Shown here: piece after piece, positions 17,767 through 24,386 of the stretch
Position numbering within the stretch: the stretch's first letter is position 1
Layout of the letters: the number at the start of each line of letters is the position of its first letter
Origin: JAZKFT01 sp043760535
Lineage (GTDB): Bacteria; Bacteroidota; Bacteroidia; Chitinophagales; Chitinophagaceae
Assembly: GCA_043760535.1 (NCBI GenBank)
Contig: JAYUOV010000292.1
Location: 1 to 25,729 of the forward strand
Length of the DNA stretch: 25,729 nucleotides
Reading direction: 5' to 3'
Program-made: the position numbers and the translations under genes
Notes under the pieces: generated by a model
Databases searched by the model: none
Seen by the model: only the letters and a program-made list of their open reading frames with translations
Told to the model about the DNA's origin: nothing

Positions 17767-18660
17767 TTATTTCTGGTGTAGTTTGTTCAATATCGTTTGT
17801 AGCTTTTCCGCATTGCCCCAAAAAGCCATTGGCTCATAATCGGCATACGGGTAATAACCTAGGTTTAGTTTTATCCTTGCATTCTGCTGAGCCAGGTAAT
17901 CGTTCACCCAATCTTTTACCTTAACCGGTTTGCCACTACAGCAGTTTACAAGGCCAGCTTCCTGCTCCATTATGGCTATTGTTACTATATTTTCGGTCAC
18001 TTTTTCTATGGGTAAAAAATCTCTTTCCTGCTCTCCCCCACTCATATTAAAAACTTCATCGCCACGCTGCAAAGCTGCCTCAAGTTGCGAAAATAAGGCT
18101 TTCGGGTTTTGGCCTTTGCCATACATATAAAAGAGCCGCAGCCAGTTAAGTTGAAAAGGTATTTCTTGTTGCAGTTTCACTAGTAACAGATACAGTTTGT
18201 ACTTTGCCCAAGCGTAAGCATTATCAGGTTTCGCCTCCATATTTTCGCCTAGGCAGCCTTGCTGCATACCATATTCAAAGCAGGTGCCGGTTACGGTTAA
18301 TCGCTGTAAACCATTAGTTACCAAATTTTTAATAAAAGTATATTGTTGTGGTAAATTCTTATCTATATGGAATGATTCTTTATAATTGGGTAGGCCCTGC
18401 CAGGCTAGGTGAATACAGATGTCGGGTTTTTCGAAGTATTCGAAATAGTTGATTTGGTTGTCGATAGATTCAAAATCGAATTGACGGCAAGCTAACCGGC
18501 CGCTTGTAAAAAGCCCCCTGTCCACAAAAGGAATGCCTCTGTGCAAGCTGCTTTCTGAACGTGCTGCAATGATTATTTGGCAATTGGTTTTGGCAAGCAG
18601 TTCATTTACCACATATTGGCCAATAAAACCGGTAGCACCTGTAACGAGTATTTTTTTTGT
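17767..18660 (-). CDS. NAD-dependent epimerase/reductase (sugar SDR), start codon not identifiable
   Basis: The extended-SDR cofactor motif `KKILVTGATGFIGQYVVNEL` is encoded at about 18657-18598. The first conventional start is a GTG at 18612, which would cut the glycine motif off. Between 18612 and the upstream stop at 18693-18691 the frame has no ATG, GTG or TTG, only ATT, CTG or ATA-like codons. An 8-base A run follows the expected start. The rest is intact: `ICIHLAWQGLPNY` (SDR strand four), `GTCFEYG`, the catalytic YxxxK as `YAWAK`, `LRLFYMYGKGQNP`, and a sugar-binding C-terminal part. About 297 residues if counted from 18660. Family and context suggest a 4-ketoreductase for the CDP-sugar of this locus. 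Either an unusual start codon is used or the start was lost. Confidence 0.8.
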   Translation of the reverse strand, partial: TKKILVTGATGFIGQYVVNELLAKTNCQIIIAARSESSLHRGIPFVDRGLFTSGRLACRQFDFESIDNQINYFEYFEKPDICIHLAWQGLPNYKESFHIDKNLPQQYTFIKNLVTNGLQRLTVTGTCFEYGMQQGCLGENMEAKPDNAYAWAKYKLYLLLVKLQQEIPFQLNWLRLFYMYGKGQNPKALFSQLEAALQRGDEVFNMSGGEQERDFLPIEKVTENIVTIAIMEQEAGLVNCCSGKPVKVKDWVNDYLAQQNARIKLNLGYYPYADYEPMAFWGNAEKLQTILNKLHQK

Positions 18661-18700
18661 ATGAATCAGGATGAATAGGGATTTAAAGGATTAACGGGGA
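18661..18700. repeat. Degenerate tandem repeat, about 10-base unit (ATGAATCAGG type)
   Basis: Four successive units start with AT and end with GG or GGG: ATGAATCAGG, ATGAATAGGG, ATTTAAAGG, ATTAACGGGG. The block directly abuts the place where the start codon of the SDR gene should be. Confidence 0.6.
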
Positions 18701-18714
18701 AGTAGAAATTAGCC

Positions 18715-19302
18715 CTATGCAATGGTGAAGAGTTGCTCAATATTAATTTCAAAATCGGGCAGGACTGGTGAGGCTTTTATAGATTGTCCAGCAATAAAAA
18801 CATTAAGTTCTGATGGTGAAGAATAAGCATAGATTTTTTTAGATTTAGGCAAAATGTACCATACCAATTGTACCCCTGCATCAAAATAATCCTGGATCTT
18901 GGTTTCAATATGAATGAGTGTTTCAGAATCAGACAATATTTCTATGGCAAAGGCAGGAACAACTTTTTCACCTTTTGCAGCAGCTTTTATTTGTGCTTCC
19001 GTATAAAATGACACATCCGGTATTCGTTTTCTAAATCCATCAATATAAACGTCTGCTTCCGGAATTAATTCCGCACCAGCGGCATAAGCAGCTGTTTTGG
19101 AAAAATTACGGTTTAAAAACTTCACAATAAAGAATTCTAATTGTTTCATGCCGGGCTTTTTAATAATCTCCCCATAATAAAATTCATAGTTGTAATCCGA
19201 CTTACGTTTAAATTCCCAAACCTCAAACTCTGCTACAGTTTTAGGCTTGCCCGACGGACGAAAAACACGGCCTGAACTCTTAGTTTTTGCTACCAGTTCC
19301 AT
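18715..19302 (-). CDS. Uma2 family (DUF820) PD-(D/E)XK nuclease-like protein
   Basis: 195 residues counted from the ATG at 19302, which I prefer because an earlier start (19389) would overlap the preceding methyltransferase gene by 52 bases. The Uma2 pattern is clear: an N-terminal `VAEFEVWEFKRK`, then `YNYEFYYGEIIKKPG`, the core Asp96 in `RIPDVSFYT`, Glu121 in `FAIEILSDSET`, and Lys135 in `IETKIQDYFDAGV`, followed by `LVWYILP`. These are the PD-(D/E)XK-type catalytic residues. Family knowledge: Uma2 proteins are very common in cyanobacteria and Bacteroidota and their role is unsettled; nuclease activity is predicted. It interrupts the glycan operon in the same direction, with no evident link to sugar synthesis. 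Confidence 0.88.
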   Translation of the reverse strand: MELVAKTKSSGRVFRPSGKPKTVAEFEVWEFKRKSDYNYEFYYGEIIKKPGMKQLEFFIVKFLNRNFSKTAAYAAGAELIPEADVYIDGFRKRIPDVSFYTEAQIKAAAKGEKVVPAFAIEILSDSETLIHIETKIQDYFDAGVQLVWYILPKSKKIYAYSSPSELNVFIAGQSIKASPVLPDFEINIEQLFTIA

Positions 19303-19337
19303 AATTACTTTTTTTGAACAGGATAAATTTACAACTT

Positions 19338-20570
19338 TTAACCCAACACTTTCACCTCCGGTATAGGCACTATAAACCTCCCACCCCAATCGCTTATGTA
19401 AGCAAGTTGTTCCGTTATTTCATCTTTTAAGTTCCATGGTAAAATGATAACGTAATCTGGCTTTTGGGCTTTCAGATGGTCTTCGTTGGTAACGGGTATG
19501 TGGCTGGCGGGTAAAAATTTATTCTGCTTGTGGGGGTTAGCATCTACCACGAAATCTATTAGATCGCTTTTTACACCGCAGTAGTTAAGCAGGGTATTAC
19601 CCTTGGCAGCGGCGCCGTAAGCTGCCACTTTTTTACCCGCTTTTTTCTGTGCCAGTAAAAACTCCCACAGGTCGGTTTTCACCTTCATAGCCCTTTGCTG
19701 AAAATTGTTATAATACTCAAGGGTATTAATACCTTTGGCAAATTCTTTATCGAGTACGGCCTGCACATTAGGTGTTACTGCATGGGTAGTATTTTTAGCA
19801 TGTTTGGCATAAATACGCAACGAACCTCCGTGGGTTGGCAGTTCTTCTACATCAAACATTTCCAAACCGGCAGCGGCAAATATTTGCTGTACGGTATGGA
19901 AACTGAGGTAGGAAAAATGTTCGTGGTAAATGGTGTCGAACTGGTTATTATCTACTAGCTGCATCAGGTGGGGGAACTCCATGGTTATAACACCATTATC
20001 CGACAAAATAATTTGCATACCGGCTACAAAATCCACAATATCCGGCACATGTGCTAACACATTATTACCAAGCAAAAGGTCGGCTTTCAAATCCCAGTTA
20101 TTGGCAAAATTATCGGCCAGCTGGGCACTAAAAAATTCTATCACCGTCTTAATACCTTTACCTATGGCCACTTCTGCGGTATTTGCCGTAGGCTCAATGC
20201 CCATTACTTTAATGCCTTTGGCTAAAAAATATTGGAGTAAATACCCATCGTTACTGGCCAATTCTATCACCTGGCTATTTTCGTTGTAGCCAAATCTTTC
20301 CACCATTTTATCGGCATAGTCGCTGGCATGTTTTAGCCAGCTAGTGCTGTACGATGAGAAGTACAAATAGTTGGCATCGAATATGGCATCACTCTTTTTA
20401 TATTCATCTACCTGTACTAAAAAACAGTTATGGCAGGTATATACTTTTAGTGGAAAAAATGTTTCCGGTTCGTTCATCTGTTCTGTGGTAAGAAACGAGT
20501 TGGAAGCCGGAGAATTTAACAAGTCGATAAAAACATGTTCGAGGGGCGTTTTACAAAATCTGCAGTTCAT
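19338..20570 (-). CDS. TylC3-like nucleotide-sugar C-methyltransferase
   Basis: 410 residues. The N-terminal zinc site has Cys3/Cys6 (`CRFC`) and Cys46/Cys49 (`CHNC`). The SAM domain has motif I `VIELASNDGYLLQYF` (101-115). The active-site segment `YHEHFSYLSFHTVQ` starts at 215; the His-Glu-His here corresponds to the catalytic group of TylC3. The C-terminal domain has `VAAYGAAAKGNTLLNYCG` and ends with `YVIILPWNLKDEI`. Family knowledge: these enzymes add a methyl group to C-3 of a 4-keto-6-deoxy nucleotide sugar, making branched sugars. With rfbF, rfbG and a 3,5-epimerase upstream in the same operon, the likely substrate is a CDP-4-keto-6-deoxyhexose. The ATG at 20570 gives the complete zinc site. 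Confidence 0.9.
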   Translation of the reverse strand: MNCRFCKTPLEHVFIDLLNSPASNSFLTTEQMNEPETFFPLKVYTCHNCFLVQVDEYKKSDAIFDANYLYFSSYSTSWLKHASDYADKMVERFGYNENSQVIELASNDGYLLQYFLAKGIKVMGIEPTANTAEVAIGKGIKTVIEFFSAQLADNFANNWDLKADLLLGNNVLAHVPDIVDFVAGMQIILSDNGVITMEFPHLMQLVDNNQFDTIYHEHFSYLSFHTVQQIFAAAGLEMFDVEELPTHGGSLRIYAKHAKNTTHAVTPNVQAVLDKEFAKGINTLEYYNNFQQRAMKVKTDLWEFLLAQKKAGKKVAAYGAAAKGNTLLNYCGVKSDLIDFVVDANPHKQNKFLPASHIPVTNEDHLKAQKPDYVIILPWNLKDEITEQLAYISDWGGRFIVPIPEVKVLG

Positions 20571-20640
20571 ATATGATGTCTGATTTGTGATTTACTAAAA
20601 TCGTGAAAAGTGAGTGGTGGGCATTGAGTGTAGGTGTTTT
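20571..20640. repeat. Low-complexity spacer with repeated TGATTTGTGATTTA / GTGAAAAGTGAG phrases
   Basis: The spacer upstream of the C-methyltransferase is built of short near-repeats (`tgatttgtgattta`, `gtgaaaagtgagtgg`). It starts immediately before the ATG (minus strand). It resembles the TTATGATTTGGGATTTG sequence next to the 14-base repeats near 22067. Confidence 0.45.
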
Positions 20641-20652
20641 ATATACCCTATT

Positions 20653-21471
20653 TTAATTTCCTATTTGATTTTGGAGGAGGTAAAAAATTTTGCCTGTTAC
20701 TACATTTTTGCCGGTTTTAGACTGTAATTCTTTTCTTGCATTCTTTGCTACTGCACCGCCCTTTTTACCTGCCGAGGCATTCTCCTTTAACCCTTTGGCC
20801 TCTTCAGTTTCGGCAATTTGTCGGGTAGATAACTCAGCCAATGCAGTAAAAATTAATTCTGCCTCTGTAATGTGGTCTTTAAGGTTCTGAGATTTTAAAC
20901 CTTTTAAATTTTTGTGGTCTTTTACTGTTAAGCCAGTCCATTCCTGATGAATAATATTTGTAAGCACAGCAAATTCATCACTTTTTTCAACCCCACTATC
21001 CTTCCAGTAATCCGTTAACTTATTGCTGGTTTCCTGGCCGGTCATTCGTTGTTGAATCCACTTTTCGCTTCTGCCGGCCTTTTGCCAATTTTCCCTTGCC
21101 CGGTCTAAGCCCTGCTCAGGATTGGATATTTCCTGCATCCTTTCGTAGCCAACTTTAGCCAGCCATTGCTTAAATGGCTCTGCCTTAGGAGTTGGAATCG
21201 ATTGGATTATACGCAGTAAGGTCTCAGTGTCAGCCGTATCAGTCTGCCTGTTTTTACCATCCTCAGCACCCATTTTCAACCGTACGGTTTTTTCGTACGC
21301 TTCACTACCTTCTTTAGAAAGTTTATTTTTTAAATCACTCCAATATCTTTTCGGAATGCTACTACCTGTCAATATCTGAATTACATCGATTACAGAAAAA
21401 AACCACTTTTGGTGATTTTCGTCCCAGTGGGTTCTTACCTTTTTTTCTTCAAATAGTTTGATTTTGTTCAT
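20653..21471 (-). CDS. Bro-N domain protein (prophage antirepressor-like, DNA-damage-inducible D type)
   Basis: 272 residues from the ATG at 21471; a TTG two codons earlier is less likely. The N-terminal Bro-N domain reads `IKLFEEKKVRTHWDENHQKW`, then `FFSVIDVIQILTGSSIPKRY`, `WSDLKNKL`. The centre has `RIIQSIPTPKAEPFKQWLAK`, `VGYERMQEISNPEQGL`, the signature region of the chromosomal Bro-N proteins widespread in Bacteroidota. The C-terminal part has `GLKSQNLKDHITEAELIFTA` and ends in a basic Gly/Lys stretch `AGKKGGAVAKNARKEL`. Family knowledge: Bro-N is a DNA-binding domain of phage and baculovirus proteins. The cellular role of this long form is not settled. It lies inside the glycan operon, 19 bases after the 3,5-epimerase gene, and is probably an acquired gene. 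Confidence 0.85.
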   Translation of the reverse strand: MNKIKLFEEKKVRTHWDENHQKWFFSVIDVIQILTGSSIPKRYWSDLKNKLSKEGSEAYEKTVRLKMGAEDGKNRQTDTADTETLLRIIQSIPTPKAEPFKQWLAKVGYERMQEISNPEQGLDRARENWQKAGRSEKWIQQRMTGQETSNKLTDYWKDSGVEKSDEFAVLTNIIHQEWTGLTVKDHKNLKGLKSQNLKDHITEAELIFTALAELSTRQIAETEEAKGLKENASAGKKGGAVAKNARKELQSKTGKNVVTGKIFYLLQNQIGN

Positions 21472-21490
21472 TCCCAATTTTTTTCAATTC

Positions 21491-22036
21491 TTAAAAATGG
21501 ATACCGGAAAAAAGATTATCCATAAACTTATGGTTCCTATCTCTTTCAGAAATCACCGTTCCTTCCAGAGGCCACTGAATATTGAGGCTTTCGTCATTAT
21601 ATCTAAGTCCGCCTTCGGCTCCGGGCTGGTAAATGGTGGAGTGCTGGTACAGCAATTCGCAATCATTAGTCAGCGTTTGAAAGCCGTGTGCAAACCCTTG
21701 AGGTATGTAAAGCATCTGCCGGTTTGCAGCATTAAGTTCTGTACCAAACCACTGCAGAAAAGTGGGTGAGCCTTGCCGCAAATCCACAATCACATCCAGC
21801 ACTGCACCTGCAATACAGCGTACTAGTTTTACTTCGCTATGGGGCGGGTGTTGAAAATGCATACCACGAATGCTGCCTTTGGTTTTGGTAAACGAATGGT
21901 TCATTTGCGGCCAACCCGTATTTAAACCCATGGCAGCAAAGGCATCTTCACTGTAGTTACGAAAGAACCAGCCCCGTTCGTCTTCGAAGGGTTTGAGCAC
22001 TATGGTATAACTGCCAGCAAGTGGCGTTTCTATAAA
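21491..22036 (-). CDS. rfbC: RmlC-type dTDP/CDP-4-dehydro-6-deoxyhexose 3,5-epimerase, start codon not identifiable
   Basis: Cupin epimerase. The catalytic His is in `SIRGMHFQHPPHSEVKLVRC`, and the partner Tyr is in the stretch before `GGLRYNDESLNIQWP`. `IPQGFAHGFQTL` is the other family landmark. The N-terminal strand `FIETPLAGSYTIVLKPFEDE` is encoded at 22036-21977, but the first conventional start is a GTG at 22000, in the middle of it. From the stop at 22081-22079 down to 22000 the frame contains no ATG, GTG or TTG. So either a rare start (ATA or ATC codons are available) is used, or the start was lost, perhaps by the repeat block just upstream. The gene name follows family use. With CDP-sugar genes upstream and no rmlA/B/D in view, CDP-4-keto-6-deoxyglucose is the likely substrate (inference). 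Confidence 0.85.
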   Translation of the reverse strand, partial: FIETPLAGSYTIVLKPFEDERGWFFRNYSEDAFAAMGLNTGWPQMNHSFTKTKGSIRGMHFQHPPHSEVKLVRCIAGAVLDVIVDLRQGSPTFLQWFGTELNAANRQMLYIPQGFAHGFQTLTNDCELLYQHSTIYQPGAEGGLRYNDESLNIQWPLEGTVISERDRNHKFMDNLFSGIHF

Positions 22037-22066
22037 AGTGAAAGGGCCGAATATTTTAGATGTATT

Positions 22067-22122
22067 ATTTATGATATATTATTTATGATATACTATTTAT
22101 GATATACTATTTATGATTTGGG
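22067..22122. repeat. Tandem repeat, 14-base unit ATTTATGATATACT, about 3.6 copies
   Basis: Copies start at 22067 (one difference), 22081 and 22095 (identical), and 22109 (the first 9 bases match, then degenerate). The array ends about 30 bases upstream of the RmlC coding region. The unit length is not a multiple of three, and on the minus strand it brings TAA into every frame. Confidence 0.85.
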
Positions 22123-22272
22123 ATTTGTAGAGAAGTTCATTTATGGCGGCTACTTCTAATAAACAAAAGTTAATATACAGGTTTGATTTTAGAATGGTTT
22201 CATAGTAGCAATCAGTTGAACGGAGCGTCGCCAATGCTGCCCAATCAGGGAACAAAAGCTGGTTAACAAAAT

Positions 22273-23373
22273 CTACTCCTTATTACACAACGCCTCATAC
22301 TTTTCTATCTGCTGCAATGCTATGCTTTGCTTTGTTTCAATAAATTGTTTAAACCATTCCAGTGTCCATTCGATGGCCTGTTTATTATTCAGTTTTGGTT
22401 TCCAGTTTAGTTCCTTTATGGCCAGGGCAATATCGAGTGTGAGGAGGCCGGCTTCGTGTGGCTGGCTGGGGTCGCTTACATCCTGCCATGCACCTTGGCC
22501 CCAATAATTAATACCCAGCTCCACCAATTCTTTTACTGTTAAATACTGCTCTGGCATGGGGCCAAAATTATAGGCTTTGGCAAAAGTTAGCGGCTGCTGG
22601 TGTAGCAATGATCCGAGCAGCAGGTAACCTTCGATGGGTTCCAGCACATGCTGCCATGGCCGAACAGCATTCGGATTTCTTAAGGGAACAGTGGCTACGG
22701 CTGCCAGCGAACGGATAATATCTGGAACAATCCTGTCTTTGCTCCAATCGCCGCCGCCAATTACGTTTCCGGCACGGGCACTGGCTATTGCTTTTTGGTG
22801 AGTGGTATAGGTATTGGGGTTAAAAAACGAATTGCGGAAAGAATCCACTACCAGCTCGGCACAGGCTTTACTGGCACTATAAGGGTCGTATCCGCCAAGG
22901 CGGTCGTCTTCGGTATAAGGCCGCAGTACTTCGTTATTATTATATACTTTGTCTGTAGTGATAACTACAATGGTACACTTGTGTTGCAGTGCTGTAGCGG
23001 CTTCTAGCAGGTTGGCAGTACCGGCTACATTTACCTCAAAAGTTTCGGCTGGGTGTTCGTAGGCATACCTAACAAGCGGCTGTGCAGCAAGGTGAAAAAT
23101 AAAATCGGGCTGGAAAGATACCAGCTCATCAGTTAATTTTTTTTTATCCCTAATATCGGCAAAAACGGATTGGATTTTAAAATTTTCAGGCAAAGTGTTA
23201 TAGATGCCACCGGCATCTACTGGCGGCAAGGCATAGCCTTTTACAGTAGCCCCAAGGCTTTGCAGCCATGCCAGCATCCAACTACCCTTAAAGCCGGTAT
23301 GCCCGCTTAAAAAAACCTTTTTGCCTGCATACACAGGCTGCAATAAACGATGATTGCCTACCATACTTTCCAT
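22273..23373 (-). CDS. rfbG: CDP-glucose 4,6-dehydratase
   Basis: 366 residues, close to the family norm of about 360. It converts CDP-glucose to CDP-4-keto-6-deoxyglucose with bound NAD. The cofactor motif is `GHTGFKGSW` (24-32), specific for this subfamily. `FHLAAQPLVR` (93-102), `ITTDKVYNN` with Thr139/Thr140-Asp141, and the catalytic Tyr165/Lys169 (`YSASK`) follow. `GNVIGGGDW` and `VRPWQHVLEP` are RfbG hallmarks. It overlaps rfbF by 16 bases from the first ATG (23373), or by 7 if the fourth codon ATG (23364) is used; both are plausible and the overlap implies coupled translation. Its product should feed the epimerase, C-methyltransferase and reductase further down the operon. Confidence 0.95.
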   Translation of the reverse strand: MESMVGNHRLLQPVYAGKKVFLSGHTGFKGSWMLAWLQSLGATVKGYALPPVDAGGIYNTLPENFKIQSVFADIRDKKKLTDELVSFQPDFIFHLAAQPLVRYAYEHPAETFEVNVAGTANLLEAATALQHKCTIVVITTDKVYNNNEVLRPYTEDDRLGGYDPYSASKACAELVVDSFRNSFFNPNTYTTHQKAIASARAGNVIGGGDWSKDRIVPDIIRSLAAVATVPLRNPNAVRPWQHVLEPIEGYLLLGSLLHQQPLTFAKAYNFGPMPEQYLTVKELVELGINYWGQGAWQDVSDPSQPHEAGLLTLDIALAIKELNWKPKLNNKQAIEWTLEWFKQFIETKQSIALQQIEKYEALCNKE

Positions 23374-24134
23374 TTTGCTTTGTTATTGGCCCATAGTTCT
23401 TCCAGTTCTATTTTGTCTCGAAGGGCATCCATACATTTCCAGAAACCTTTGTGGCGGTAGGCAATCAATTGCCCGGCATTGGTCAATTTTTCGAGTGGTT
23501 CTTCTTCCCACATCATGTCTGTCATATCGCCTTCGAGGTAATCGAACACTTCGGGTTTTAGTATAAAAAAACCACCGTTAATCCATTTGCTTTCATCCTT
23601 AGCTTTTTCTTTAAAAGAAACTACATTACCCGATTCGTCAAGATCCATTCCGCCAAAACGGGAATCCATGGCTACTGAGGTAACTGTAGCAATTTTATTG
23701 TGCTGCTTATGAAAGGCCAGCAGTTCAGCCAAATTTACATCGCAAACACCATCGCCGTAAGTGAGCATAAAATCTTCATTACCAATATATTTCTGCACTT
23801 GCTTTAGCCTTCCGGCGGTTTTGGTGCTGAGGCCCGTTTCTACCAATGTAACTTTTATGGGTTCGCTGTTGGTGCCATGCACTTCCATTTTATTGGTACT
23901 AAGGTCGATGGTAATATCGCTGTTGTGCAGAAAATAATTCATAAAATATTCCTTTATGAAATACCCTTTATAACCCAGGCAAACGATAAAATCGTTAAAG
24001 CCATAGTGGCTGTAAATTTTCATAATGTGCCATAGGATGGGCTTTCCTCCTACCTCTACCATGGGCTTGGGGCGGATGTCGGTTTCTTCGCTAAGCCTTG
24101 TGCCTAAGCCTCCGGCAAACAATACTACTTTCAT
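23358..24134 (-). CDS. rfbF: Glucose-1-phosphate cytidylyltransferase
   Basis: 258 residues, exactly the usual size. It makes CDP-glucose from CTP and glucose-1-phosphate, the first step of CDP-deoxysugar synthesis. The N-terminal nucleotide-binding motif is `FAGGLGTRLSEET` (6-18), with Lys23 in `RPKPMVEVGGKPI`. The `SEET` form marks RfbF rather than the dTDP enzyme RmlA. `YGDGVCDVNL` holds the metal-binding Asp, and `WINGGFFIL` and `FWKCMDALRDK` are the product-site landmarks. It is the first gene of the minus-strand locus; its promoter should lie in the spacer 24135-24386, which also serves the divergent flippase gene. Confidence 0.96.
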   Translation of the reverse strand: MKVVLFAGGLGTRLSEETDIRPKPMVEVGGKPILWHIMKIYSHYGFNDFIVCLGYKGYFIKEYFMNYFLHNSDITIDLSTNKMEVHGTNSEPIKVTLVETGLSTKTAGRLKQVQKYIGNEDFMLTYGDGVCDVNLAELLAFHKQHNKIATVTSVAMDSRFGGMDLDESGNVVSFKEKAKDESKWINGGFFILKPEVFDYLEGDMTDMMWEEEPLEKLTNAGQLIAYRHKGFWKCMDALRDKIELEELWANNKAKWKVW

Positions 24135-24233
24135 AAGCTTCTTTCTTTTTTACCTAAAAAAGGTTTAACAGATAGGAAGCAAGATTCAAGATACCGGTAT
24201 TAGAAAAATTATCCGTTCCCAATCTATATTCAT

Positions 24234-24290
24234 AAACCTTGCACCTTGAATCCTGATACATGAACCTTGTACCTTAAACCTTTTACCTTT
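24234..24290. repeat. Degenerate repeats of ACCTTG/CCTTGAA type
   Basis: The spacer between the divergent rfbF and flippase genes contains `aaccttgcaccttgaatcc`, then `gaaccttgtacc`, `ttaaacctttt` and `acctttag`: repeated ACCTT phrases at intervals of 8-12 bases. No promoter boxes could be assigned with confidence in this 252-base spacer. Confidence 0.5.
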
Positions 24291-24386
24291 AGCCAAATTT
24301 TGTGGCCATGGCAAATGTAAGTAAACAGGTGTTACTGCTTTAGCCGATTCTTAAACAAACCATCAACAACAAAACGTTCTCCTTTA

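Noticed and set aside
19303..19389. Earlier start for the Uma2 gene adding 29 residues
   Set aside because: It would overlap the upstream methyltransferase gene by 52 bases, and the added residues do not look like the family; the ATG at 19302 fits better.
24191..24200. Perfect 10-base palindrome ATACCGGTAT upstream of rfbF
   Set aside because: A single short palindrome can occur by chance and no second copy or promoter box supports an operator.
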